This document shows positions 15,768-24,144 of a DNA stretch of 39,073 nucleotides, in pieces. Below the pieces are notes generated by a model. It was given only the letters and a program-made list of their open reading frames with translations, had not been told where the DNA came from and ran no database searches. The position numbers and the translations under genes are program-made. This DNA is from UBA1124 sp963933095 (GTDB lineage: Bacteria; Pseudomonadota; Gammaproteobacteria; Pseudomonadales; Cellvibrionaceae). The stretch is from positions 1-39,073 of the forward strand of contig CAWVSV010000010.1 in the NCBI GenBank assembly GCA_963933095.1, written 5' to 3'. Within the stretch, counting starts at the first letter, position 1; the number at the start of each line of letters is the position of its first letter.

Positions 15768-16826
15768 GTGATTAACGCATTGTTAAGCACTTGCTCAAAA
15801 ACAAGGTCAGCTCTGCTGGCCTTGTTTTTGTTTGTCTGCTTCTCCCTCGGTGGTTGCTCAGAAGATCCGTTGCCAAGTTATCATTTTTCTGGCCCAACTA
15901 TGGGTACACAATACAATATTACCCTGGTGCTAGATGCAGAGCAGAGTCTGCCTAAGTCCCAGTTTGAAATACAAACCGAAATAGATGCTTGGTTGCTAGA
16001 CTTCAACCAAATCATGTCTACTTACATCTCCGATTCTGAACTGATGCGCTTAAATCGCGCGCCCGTAGAAATTCCACTTTCGTTATCTGCGCCTTTATTT
16101 GAGGTGCTATTAATAAGCGAGCAAATTTATACTGCCAGCGCTGGCAGTTTTGATATTACTGTCGGCCCCCTTGTTAACCTGTGGGGTTTTGGTCCGTCAG
16201 CAAGCTTAGTCGAACAACCTCAGCAGAGCGCCATCGACGCACAACTGGCAAATGTTGGTCAGCACAAGCTGCACCTCAACAAACAAACTGCAACTAAACA
16301 AAGCGAACTATTTATCGATTTATCCGCTATAGCTAAGGGTTATGGCGTAGATGTTATTGCCTCAAATCTAGAAAACCTTGGCATCCATAATTACTTGATT
16401 GAAATTGGTGGCGAAATACGCGTTAAAGGTCAGAATAAGCGCCGTAAGGATTGGCGTCTGGGTATAGAGCGACCGAGTTTATTGCATACTAGCAATCAGC
16501 AAACGATTGAAATTAACCGCGGCGGTGTAGCTACTTCCGGCGACTACCGCAATTACTTTGAGCAGCAAGGCATACGCTACTCGCACACCCTCGACCCCCG
16601 TAGCGGTTGGCCGGTTAAGCATAAACTCGCCTCAATTACCGTTATTGCCAATACAGCAGCTGAGGCCGATGCATGGGCTACCGCACTGACCGTGGCTGGC
16701 CCTGAGCAGGCACTGGTTATTGCTGATAAAAATCAGTTGGCAGTGTTTTTGATTATCAAGTCAGAGACCGGCTTTATTGAATCTTACAATTCACTGTTTG
16801 TGCCTTATCTCGGCGCAATTGATTAA
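15768..16826 (+). CDS. apbE: ApbE, FAD:protein FMN transferase (lipoprotein)
   Basis: Encodes 352 residues from GTG 15768. The signal peptide ends in lipobox LGGC with Cys30, so this is a predicted membrane-anchored periplasmic lipoprotein. The ApbE domain has the early GPTMGTQYNITL, DLSAIAKGYGVD, IEIGGEIRVKG and YSHTLDPRSGWPV motifs. The enzyme moves FMN from FAD onto the Thr of the S/TGAT motifs in NqrB and NqrC, which explains its place directly after nqrF. The nucleotides encoding the signal peptide also form a terminator-like hairpin (15797-15829), so apbE may be made in smaller amounts than the nqr subunits. Confidence 0.96.
   Translation: MINALLSTCSKTRSALLALFLFVCFSLGGCSEDPLPSYHFSGPTMGTQYNITLVLDAEQSLPKSQFEIQTEIDAWLLDFNQIMSTYISDSELMRLNRAPVEIPLSLSAPLFEVLLISEQIYTASAGSFDITVGPLVNLWGFGPSASLVEQPQQSAIDAQLANVGQHKLHLNKQTATKQSELFIDLSAIAKGYGVDVIASNLENLGIHNYLIEIGGEIRVKGQNKRRKDWRLGIERPSLLHTSNQQTIEINRGGVATSGDYRNYFEQQGIRYSHTLDPRSGWPVKHKLASITVIANTAAEADAWATALTVAGPEQALVIADKNQLAVFLIIKSETGFIESYNSLFVPYLGAID
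15797..15834 (+). terminator. Terminator/attenuator-like hairpin inside the start of apbE
   Basis: AAAAACAAGGTCAGC (15797-15811), loop TCT, and GCTGGCCTTGTTTTT (15815-15829) pair over 15 bases with a single T-G wobble, followed by GTTTGT. An A-rich 5' side, GC core, tri-loop and T-rich 3' side give the full form of an intrinsic terminator. It lies 33 bases after the nqrF stop, within codons 10-21 of apbE. The T-rich 3' arm also encodes Leu/Phe of the signal peptide, so chance cannot be excluded. Confidence 0.55.
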
Positions 16827-16844
16827 ACATAGGTAGGTACAGCT

Positions 16845-17117
16845 GTGGCAACTTTTTTTATTGTTTTAGGCGTAATGCTCACCGTTTGTGGCGGCATGGC
16901 CATTGGCGTTATCTTTAGCAACAAACCGCTTAAAGGCTCCTGTGGTGGTGTTGGTAAGGCACTGCAGGAAGACGACTACACCTGTGAGATCTGCGGCGAC
17001 GACGAAGACAAATGTAACGAGATAAACTCAGAAGATAGTGGCGAAGAAAAAGCTGGCAGCAGTTTTGATGACAAGGTTAATGCGGCACTTGGTTACGACG
17101 TCAGCAAGAAAAACTAA
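16845..17117 (+). CDS. nqrM: NqrM, Na+-NQR maturation protein
   Basis: Encodes 90 residues from GTG 16845 (18 bases after apbE). One N-terminal membrane helix (about 4-25) precedes a short cysteine-rich tail with GSCGGVGKAL and TCEICGDDEDKC. The cysteines are Cys33, Cys47, Cys50 and Cys57, plus Cys15 in the helix. This is the DUF539/NqrM pattern. NqrM is required to assemble active Na+-NQR, probably by delivering iron to the NqrD/NqrE site. The nqr-apbE-nqrM order is the usual one. The C-terminal 25 residues are acidic and variable. Confidence 0.93.
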   Translation: MATFFIVLGVMLTVCGGMAIGVIFSNKPLKGSCGGVGKALQEDDYTCEICGDDEDKCNEINSEDSGEEKAGSSFDDKVNAALGYDVSKKN

Positions 17118-17220
17118 ACTTAGGGCCGTTTGCTGGTGTCATTTATGTTTTCTGCCTGTTAAGGCATTTGTGTATCCATAGACTTAAAATAATAAACAAT
17201 CGAGTAGGGAAAGCAGGGTA

Positions 17221-18621
17221 ATGGCGGATTATAACTACGACGTTTTGGTGATTGGTTCGGGTCCTGCTGGTGAGGGCGCTGCTATGGCTGCAGCTAAGAG
17301 CGGCAAACGAGTCGGTGTGATTGAAAACCGTGCCACTGTCGGCGGTAACTGCACCCATAAAGGCACTATCCCTTCTAAGTCACTGCGAAATGCGGTTAAA
17401 CAGATTATTCGTTTTAATGGCAACAGCATCTTTCGTGAGTTGGGTGACCCGCGTTTTTTAACCTTTCCCAAAGTTTTGGCGGAGGCCAGCAAAGTTATCC
17501 CTAAACAGGTTGAGCTGCATACCGATTTTTATGCACGTAATCGCGTTGCCTTGCATATTGGCAATGCTAATTTTGTCGATAAAAACACCGTCGCGGTAAC
17601 ACAGAGTGATGGCGCGATTGAAAGCATCAGTGCTAAAAGTGTTGTGATAGCTACCGGTTCACGTCCTTATCGCCCAGTAGATGTCGATTTTAATCATCCG
17701 CGGGTCTACGACAGTGACACCATTTTAGAGATGATGGAACACTCGCCATTGAATATTATTATTTATGGCGCCGGTGTTATTGGCTGTGAATACGCCTCGA
17801 TTTTTGCGGGCCTCGGGATTAAGGTGGACCTAATCAATAGTCGCGATCGTCTGTTGTCATTTCTGGATGATGAAATATCCGACGCTCTTAGTTACTACTT
17901 ACGCGACAATGGTGTGATGGTACGCCATGGCGAAGAATACGAGAGTATCGAGGCCGACGATAAATCGGTCACTCTGCACATGCAGTCCGGCAAACGCCTG
18001 CGTGCCGATGCACTGCTGTGGTGTAACGGTCGCACCGGTAACACCGATGGTTTGAATCTTGACGCCATCAAGCTTATTGCCAACCATCGCGGCCAGCTCG
18101 GCATTAACGAAAAATACCAAACCAGCATCGACAATATATACGCCGCCGGGGATGTGATCGGTTGGCCTAGTCTCGCCAGCGCCTCTTATGATCAAGGTCG
18201 CTCGGTAGCCGCAGCTATCAGTGGCGAAGAGTGCCGCTTTATTACCGATGCCCCAACGGGTATTTATACTATTCCCGAAATTAGCTCCATTGGTAAAACT
18301 GAGAGTGAACTCACCTCTAGTAAAGTACCCTATGAGGTTGGACGCGCCTTCTTCAAAAACACCGCCCGCGGCCAAATCAGCGGCGAAGGTGTGGGCATGT
18401 TAAAAATTCTTTTTCATATTGATAGTATGGAAATACTGGGTATTCACTGTTTCGGTGCTGAGGCCTCTGAAATTATCCATATTGGCCAAGCTATTATGAG
18501 CCAGCAAGGTAAAGCCAATAGTATTGAATATTTCGTCAATACAACGTTTAACTATCCGACTATGGCTGAGGCTTACAGAATTGCGGCTTTGGACGGGATT
18601 AATCGAGTTAATCGGTTTTAA
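17221..18621 (+). CDS. sthA: Soluble (Si-specific) NAD(P)+ transhydrogenase
   Basis: Encodes 466 residues, normal length. It belongs to the flavoprotein disulfide reductase superfamily, with the N-terminal FAD motif GSGPAG (about 12-17), a central NAD(P) motif YGAGVIGCEYAS, and YAAGDVIGWPSLAS binding FAD. The redox-cysteine site reads GGNCTHKGTIPSK: only one Cys is present, as expected for SthA, which has no active disulfide, unlike lipoamide dehydrogenase. It transfers hydride between NADPH and NAD+. It starts 103 bases after nqrM, with no terminator seen between, so NADH made from NADPH could feed the adjacent Na+-NQR. Confidence 0.95.
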   Translation: MADYNYDVLVIGSGPAGEGAAMAAAKSGKRVGVIENRATVGGNCTHKGTIPSKSLRNAVKQIIRFNGNSIFRELGDPRFLTFPKVLAEASKVIPKQVELHTDFYARNRVALHIGNANFVDKNTVAVTQSDGAIESISAKSVVIATGSRPYRPVDVDFNHPRVYDSDTILEMMEHSPLNIIIYGAGVIGCEYASIFAGLGIKVDLINSRDRLLSFLDDEISDALSYYLRDNGVMVRHGEEYESIEADDKSVTLHMQSGKRLRADALLWCNGRTGNTDGLNLDAIKLIANHRGQLGINEKYQTSIDNIYAAGDVIGWPSLASASYDQGRSVAAAISGEECRFITDAPTGIYTIPEISSIGKTESELTSSKVPYEVGRAFFKNTARGQISGEGVGMLKILFHIDSMEILGIHCFGAEASEIIHIGQAIMSQQGKANSIEYFVNTTFNYPTMAEAYRIAALDGINRVNRF

Positions 18622-19656
18622 GTCTATGGCTAAAACCTAAGATTTACCTGCACCATGTTTGAAGATTTTTCTTATGATCTACCTGGCTAGGGTTAATCTA
18701 TCAGTTTAATTATAGTCAGGGGTTGAGCGCGGCTTAACCTATCGTAAAAATCATGTCATGTTAGATTACAGCTAGGCTGCCCCTATACGTTATCGGCATG
18801 TAATGACCACTGCACACTGGCTATTAGCGGCTATTAGTATATTTAATAACCTTGCTTGCATACTTAGCTATTCTAGTCCCTGCTTATTTAAGCTTGGCTC
18901 GGGCAGAGTAGGGGGTCAAGAATTAACCTATTCTCTTCTGATCAAAATGTGTACGCCAAACGTTAATCAGCTTTTCTGCCAATTCGCGCCAGCTACAAGC
19001 TGTTTGCCTATAGGTTAATTGAGCTCGCCAGCAGTCTGCTTTTTTTTGAAAAAACAATTTTATGCTTGCAGGTACAATATGTAATTGCCAAGCCCTAAGC
19101 TGCTCTTTTCTATTAGCTATGATCTTTTGATGACAATCTAGTGTTTTACTGCAATGCAATTCTGCTTTCAAGTATCTATATTTTAGGTCATCTACAAAAA
19201 TCATTGCCACCGTCATTTGAGTGAAAAAATTTACTCCTTTACAGATCTTTTTAGTATTGAACATGGCTATGAATTTGTGCCGGCAAGGCAGGGCGATCCA
19301 CTATTAAGCGTATCTTCTGGCCATAGGTTCGAGGTACATATAGGAGTTCAATGGTTGCCGGGTACTCGACAGAAACTTTTACAATTATTCTTAACTGCAG
19401 CCTTTAGTAATAGTTAGATATACCTGATTTCTTATTAGCATTTTGCAATGCATCATGCAGTATCAATTTATCTGTAGCGCTTAGGTTGTCATCTGATAAG
19501 GAATATTTTGTGCGAGTGCATCCAAAATTTCGCCCAGATCTTAAAATGACGGCTAACTAAACAACATTGGTATTAAATTTGCTTAATTCAATTGATCGGT
19601 AAATTTGCTAAAGCAGTTACTGGCATTAGTAAAGTCATCGTTAATATGGGGCGATA
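18622..19656. other. About 1 kb of weakly coding, AT-rich DNA
   Basis: The stretch between sthA and the glycosyltransferase holds no gene I can identify. An imperfect dyad GGTTGAGC-GCG-GCTTAACC lies near 18720-18738, without a T run. Two short opposing open frames (minus strand 19264-18923, plus strand 19217-19417) read partly like protein but match no family I know. Core synteny is broken here, so the DNA may be the decayed edge of an acquired segment. Confidence 0.45.
18923..19264 (-). CDS. Doubtful hypothetical ORF
   Basis: An open frame of up to 113 residues, rich in Lys, Arg, Trp and Cys (for example KLFFQKKADCWRAQL and CSWRELAEKLINVW). Possible starts are ATG 19264, 19216 or 19204, none with a convincing ribosome-binding site. 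The composition is protein-like and the predicted C-terminal part is helical, but I recognise no family, signal or motif. It may be a real small gene, a fragment of a decayed one, or chance. Confidence 0.22.
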   Translation of the reverse strand: MFNTKKICKGVNFFTQMTVAMIFVDDLKYRYLKAELHCSKTLDCHQKIIANRKEQLRAWQLHIVPASIKLFFQKKADCWRAQLTYRQTACSWRELAEKLINVWRTHFDQKRIG

Positions 19657-20667
19657 ATGGCAAAGCATAATATCTGGTTACTGCTTGATAGTAGCAAAGC
19701 TGGTGGGATAGAAACTCACGTATTGCAATTAGCGAATGGCTTGCGTAATCACGGCGAAGCGCCATTAGTTGTTTTTCTCACTGACTATGGCCAGCATCCG
19801 CTGCGAGAATTGTTGCAACACAACGGTATTCCCCAAATAACATTAGATGGTGGGTTTACCACTTTGTTTAAAAAATTGCGTCAAGAACGTCCCGCCATAC
19901 TGCATACACATGGTTATAAAGCGGGAATTCTCGGACGTTTTAGCGCATGGATAAGCAAGATACCGGTAATTAGCACCTATCACTCAGGAGAGATTGCTAG
20001 TGGCAAACTGGCTTTATACGACTGGATAGATCGTCACAGCGCAGGTTTGGCCGTTCAGGTTTTTGCGGTCAGCCCTCAGATTGCGCAGCGATTACCAGTC
20101 AAGGCAAAGGTGTTTGATAATTTTGTAAATACTCGAGACCTGCAAAACTCGACGGGTAACCAGATAGCTTTTGTGGGCCGAGTTAGCAATGAAAAAGGAC
20201 CTGATTATTTTGCGTCTTTAGCTACACAGTTACCCCATCTAAATTTTCATTTATATGGTGACGGGCCTCTCTTACCGGCGCTTAAAAAGCACTGCCCCAA
20301 AAATTTATATTTACACGGTCATCTGGATAACATGGATACTATATGGCCAAAGATTGGATTGTTGGTTATTCCTTCAAGGTATGAAGGCCTACCAATGGCA
20401 GCGCTAGAAGCTATGGCAAGGGGGATACCTGTTTTGGCGTATCGCGTTGGAGCACTAAATAAACTGATCAAAAATAATATCAATGGTTGGCTAGTTACCC
20501 CAGGCGATTTTAACCTGCTGGTTGACCATATCGATAATTGGTGTGAGATGTCTGAATCGAGTAAGCACTGCCTGCAATTGTCGGCCCAAAGGACTATTGA
20601 AAATAATTTTTCTAGTGCGGTTGCTATTCCAAAGATAATCGCTTCTTATAAGAGTTTTTCAAGATAA
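19657..20667 (+). CDS. Glycosyltransferase family 4 (GT-B fold)
   Basis: Encodes 336 residues from ATG 19657. The N-terminal acceptor domain opens with a first strand and Gly-rich loop, LLLDSSKAGGIETHVLQLA. The C-terminal domain begins around IAFVGRVSNEKGPDYF and contains PSRYEGLPMAALEAMARG, the EX7E nucleotide-sugar site of GT4 retaining enzymes. It probably adds a sugar to a lipid-linked glycan in the cytoplasm. The donor sugar cannot be told from the sequence. A flippase gene follows 128 bases later, suggesting a two-gene surface-polysaccharide module. It sits where Pseudomonas-type gene order goes from sthA towards the lol genes, so it looks inserted. Confidence 0.88.
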   Translation: MAKHNIWLLLDSSKAGGIETHVLQLANGLRNHGEAPLVVFLTDYGQHPLRELLQHNGIPQITLDGGFTTLFKKLRQERPAILHTHGYKAGILGRFSAWISKIPVISTYHSGEIASGKLALYDWIDRHSAGLAVQVFAVSPQIAQRLPVKAKVFDNFVNTRDLQNSTGNQIAFVGRVSNEKGPDYFASLATQLPHLNFHLYGDGPLLPALKKHCPKNLYLHGHLDNMDTIWPKIGLLVIPSRYEGLPMAALEAMARGIPVLAYRVGALNKLIKNNINGWLVTPGDFNLLVDHIDNWCEMSESSKHCLQLSAQRTIENNFSSAVAIPKIIASYKSFSR

Positions 20668-20795
20668 ACCACTAACTATCAAGCGTTTAAGTTATGTCTA
20701 TATGAGCACTTAAATTTTAACTAGAATATTTAAAATTTAATTTTCTGGAGAATATACAGGTTAAGCACTTTGTAATGACCGGAGGGATGGGTTGT

Positions 20796-22235
20796 ATGGC
20801 AAAAAAAATTGTTATTCATCAAGCTGTTTATTACGGACTTGGTATTCTATTAATGAAGTCTGTGTCATTAATAATGCTACCTATACTGACTCAGTATTTT
20901 ACGCCTGCGGAGTATGGCGCGCTCGAATTAATGTTAAGTATTAGTAATTTTGCCACACTTTTGGTTGGTTTTGGTTTGGTGGATGCATTGTATCGTTTCG
21001 TTGGCTTGAATAAAAACCCTGAAGATGAAGACGGCATTACTGCTAACTTTATTACTTTGGCGATCATTATTGGCGTCATTAGTATACTGATTGGTATGAG
21101 TCTCGCCCCTTTTATCCTTACCTTATTAACAGATGAGATTACTTTATTCGACATGCAATTGTTGGTCTTGATGTTTTCACTTGAGGGTTGTATTGCCATT
21201 CCATTGGCTTGGCTTCGAATGAAAGACCAAGCTTTTGTTTTTTTTATACTAACGAGCATTAAGGTGATAATTCAAGCCTTGCTCTCTTGGATATTACTAC
21301 GAGAGGGTTATGGTATTACTGCGATTCTATGGGGCGGGCTAATCTCTATTTTATTGCTAGTGAGTGTTTTGCTTTTTATGCAGATTAGGCAAACAGGTTT
21401 ACGTTTAGATTTAGTTTTAAGCAAAAATATATTAACTTATGGATATCCATTGGTATTAAGTAGCTTTGCTACTTTTGCTATGTATGGTGTGGATTCTTGG
21501 GTTATTGTTGCTGTGTCGTCTGAACATGAACTAGGGTTGTATTCTTTGGCTAAAAAAATAGCGATAATTAGTGTTATTTTAATGCAACCTTATTGTATGT
21601 GGTGGTATGCAAGGCGTTTTGAACAGTTAAAACAACCTGATGGAATGTTCTATGTAGCCAAAACCACTAGTTTAGGTTTAGTCTTAATGATGTGTTTTGC
21701 GACACTTATTTACTTGAGTTCTTCTTTGTTAATGCAGCTCTTCATAGATAATAAGTATCATGCAGCACTGGTGTATTTGCCTTGGTTGTTGGTTTTTTTG
21801 GTAGTCAAACAAATAACAGACCTCATTAATATGGGGTGTTATGTTAATAAGAGTACTGTCAATGTTATGTATATCGATTTTGCGACGGCTGCATTAGCGT
21901 TAATTCTTTGCTATATACTAAGTGGCCCGTATCAGGTTTTTGGCGTTTTATATGCACTCATCGCAGCGCAAATTTTCAGGGCGATAACCTTCTATATATT
22001 CAGCCAGCGCGTTCTGCCGCTAAAATTTGCTTGGTATAAATTATTTTTGCTAGCAGTTATTTGTTTTTCATTAATCTTATTGATGCCTTATGCACACAGT
22101 ATACAATTACAAATTATATTAGTTTTTTTTGCTCTGTCTGTTCTTTTAGCTTTTTTGTACTGCAGTGGGTTTATTTCTAAGGACGCATTCAGTGGCGGAG
22201 ATAGAGTGGGCATTAAAGCTAACGCTCTGAGTTAA
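20796..22235 (+). CDS. Wzx-type polysaccharide flippase (MOP superfamily)
   Basis: Encodes 479 residues from ATG 20796, which has GGAGGG 9 bases upstream. In-frame ATGs at 20775 and 20787 precede or overlap that site. Some 12-14 transmembrane helices span the protein, beginning KIVIHQAVYYGLGILLMKS and ILTQYFTPAEYGALELMLSI, typical of oligosaccharide/O-antigen flippases (RfbX/Wzx). It would flip a lipid-linked glycan across the inner membrane. The DNA is conspicuously AT-rich: bases 21541-21600 contain 25% G+C, against 50% in a sample from lolC (23761-23820). That suggests recent transfer, as is usual for wzx genes. No polymerase or ligase accompanies it. Confidence 0.88.
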   Translation: MAKKIVIHQAVYYGLGILLMKSVSLIMLPILTQYFTPAEYGALELMLSISNFATLLVGFGLVDALYRFVGLNKNPEDEDGITANFITLAIIIGVISILIGMSLAPFILTLLTDEITLFDMQLLVLMFSLEGCIAIPLAWLRMKDQAFVFFILTSIKVIIQALLSWILLREGYGITAILWGGLISILLLVSVLLFMQIRQTGLRLDLVLSKNILTYGYPLVLSSFATFAMYGVDSWVIVAVSSEHELGLYSLAKKIAIISVILMQPYCMWWYARRFEQLKQPDGMFYVAKTTSLGLVLMMCFATLIYLSSSLLMQLFIDNKYHAALVYLPWLLVFLVVKQITDLINMGCYVNKSTVNVMYIDFATAALALILCYILSGPYQVFGVLYALIAAQIFRAITFYIFSQRVLPLKFAWYKLFLLAVICFSLILLMPYAHSIQLQIILVFFALSVLLAFLYCSGFISKDAFSGGDRVGIKANALS

Positions 22236-22371
22236 CTACTGGTCTTATATCGGGTTAATGAGATAGGTGTAAAGTTCAACTCAACATGTAAATAACCTAA
22301 AAGGTGGGCAGTGAATTAAAAATAAAAGTTATTGTTGGGCTCTGTGCGGAACAATATTGCCCTTATCGAAA

Positions 22372-22671
22372 TTAGTTTTGATCGAGTTTGCGGTGAACTA
22401 GCACAGAATGTATTACGTGGTCGTATTCAAAATAGACCACAAATTCTACATACTTCCAGTTTGATATTGGCGGTTTTCCGCGTGCTTCAGATTTTATAAT
22501 TGGCGGCCCAAACAATTGCAATACTTGCTGCTTTTGCATGCCACGTTTGGGGCGAAAAATCTCACTATATTGATTGCTCTGCTGGCCGACGGGTACTTTA
22601 ATCGTCTCAGCGTTCATCGGTAGAGATAGAGCGCCAGTTGCGCAGATCAATAGCAGTATTAGTGGTTTCAC
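22372..22671 (-). CDS. Small secreted protein with BamE/OmlA-like segment
   Basis: Encodes 99 residues. The signal peptide ends MNA (cleavage after residue 21); there is no lipobox cysteine, so the product is probably a soluble periplasmic protein. The mature part has a helix-loop RGMQKQQVLQLFGPPIIK and then strands YVEFVVYFEYDHVIHSVLVH, the layout of the BamE/SmpA-OmlA fold with its FGPP turn. Similar short proteins occur beside lolC in Pseudomonas relatives. It is divergent from lolC and convergent with the flippase. Its function is unknown, and a role in outer-membrane assembly would be speculation. Confidence 0.7.
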   Translation of the reverse strand: MKPLILLLICATGALSLPMNAETIKVPVGQQSNQYSEIFRPKRGMQKQQVLQLFGPPIIKSEARGKPPISNWKYVEFVVYFEYDHVIHSVLVHRKLDQN

Positions 22672-22891
22672 TGAATATACTCCGTCGTATTGCGTTAAAA
22701 ATGCATTCTTATCCGCGCTATTTATTCGTGCTGGCCTAATATTTAGGCTTGGTGCACCTGCGATGTCTCGCCATTACTCGACCTTTTTTGTTATTTATAC
22801 CCACTTGCCGTCGCAGGGTGATTGGTTTATTTAATAGTCTATCGCAATCTACGTCTTTGTGGGCTTGTTCTTGCGGGTTAACTTCTATTAA

Positions 22892-24139
22892 ATGCAGGGC
22901 ATGCTTACATCTGTCTCGCTATACATCGGCTTGCGTTACTTACGCGCTAAGCGCCGCAACCAGTTTATCTCTTTTGTCAGTACCTTTTCTCTGTTGGGTA
23001 TGGCATTTGGGGTGATGGCGTTAATTGCTGTAATGGCGGTTATGAACGGCTTCGACAAAGAACTTAAACAGCGTATTTTGAGCGTTACACCGCACATACT
23101 CGTGCAGGCACCTATTGACTTAGATTGGCAGCAACTTGCCGCGAGCGTTCAAGGTACTGAGGGTGTTGTCAGCAGCGCGCCTTATATTCACACCAGTGCG
23201 CTGATTAACTACCACAGCGGTATGCAGGGGGTCGAAGTTCAGGGCGTGCTTCCAGAGCTAGAGCAGCATGTTTCTGTGGTTGACCAGCATATGCGCATGG
23301 GCGAACTTAGTGACTTAAAGGCCGGTGCTTACCATGTGATTGTTGGCCGTTTACTGGCGCGTAACTTAGGTGTGATGCCTGGCGATAAGCTGTTGTTCAC
23401 CCTGCCACAGGTGCAAGTAACCCCTGCTGGGCTGTTTCCACGCGTTAAACGTTTTACCGTTAGCGGTGTATTTGAAGTGGGCGCGCAGGTTGATCAGAAC
23501 CTCGCTATTATTCACATGCAAGACGCGCAAAAAATATTGCGCATGGCGCAGAAGGCCGATGGCCTGCGCATTAAAACCAGCGATATTTATCGCGCCGGCA
23601 CTATTGCTAGCCAGCTCGAACTTGAGCTCGGTGCGAACTATCAAGCGATTGACTGGAGCCAAACCCAGGGCAGCTTATTTCAAGCGGTTAAAATGGAAAA
23701 AATGGTGATCGGTATTTTGCTGATGATCGTTGTAGCTGTGGCGGCCTTCAATATTATCTCGAGCTTAATCTTAATGGTGGCAGACAAACGCTCGGATATT
23801 GCGGTGTTGCGCACTATGGGCATGACAGCCGCACAAGTGATGGCGGTATTTATGGTGCAAGGCTTGGCGGTTGGGCTACTTGGTATATTGATCGGTGCCG
23901 TAAGTGGCTGCTTGTTAGGGCTTTTTATAGGCGATTTAGTGACTTGGTTTGAAGCATTAACGGGGCGCTACATTTTTGATCCCAGTATCTACTTTATCTC
24001 GCAATTACCGTCCGATCTGCAGTGGGCCGATGTTGTTATTATCTGTGCTATAGCCGTGGTCTTAAGCTTGCTCGCCACGATTTACCCCGCCTGGCGTGCT
24101 ACCCGCATACAGCCCGCCGATGCACTGCGCTACGAGTAA
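22892..24139 (+). CDS. lolC: Lipoprotein-releasing ABC transporter permease (LolC)
   Basis: Encodes 415 residues from ATG 22892; ATG 22901 (MLTSVSLYIG) is equally possible, as neither has a clear ribosome-binding site. Topology is that of the LolC/LolE family: an N-terminal helix (about 25-50, with FGVMALIAVMAVMNGFDKEL), a large periplasmic domain, and three C-terminal helices ending AIYPAWRA-type sequence with PADALRYE. With LolD and LolE it extracts outer-membrane lipoproteins and hands them to LolA. The order lolC-lolD-lolE supports naming the first permease LolC; the two permeases are paralogues. Confidence 0.94.
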   Translation: MQGMLTSVSLYIGLRYLRAKRRNQFISFVSTFSLLGMAFGVMALIAVMAVMNGFDKELKQRILSVTPHILVQAPIDLDWQQLAASVQGTEGVVSSAPYIHTSALINYHSGMQGVEVQGVLPELEQHVSVVDQHMRMGELSDLKAGAYHVIVGRLLARNLGVMPGDKLLFTLPQVQVTPAGLFPRVKRFTVSGVFEVGAQVDQNLAIIHMQDAQKILRMAQKADGLRIKTSDIYRAGTIASQLELELGANYQAIDWSQTQGSLFQAVKMEKMVIGILLMIVVAVAAFNIISSLILMVADKRSDIAVLRTMGMTAAQVMAVFMVQGLAVGLLGILIGAVSGCLLGLFIGDLVTWFEALTGRYIFDPSIYFISQLPSDLQWADVVIICAIAVVLSLLATIYPAWRATRIQPADALRYE

Positions 24140-24144
24140 TATTT

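Noticed and set aside
17341..17390. SthA as a defective lipoamide dehydrogenase lacking a redox cysteine
   Set aside because: A single Cys followed by Thr (GGNCTHKGTIPSK) is the normal state for soluble transhydrogenase.
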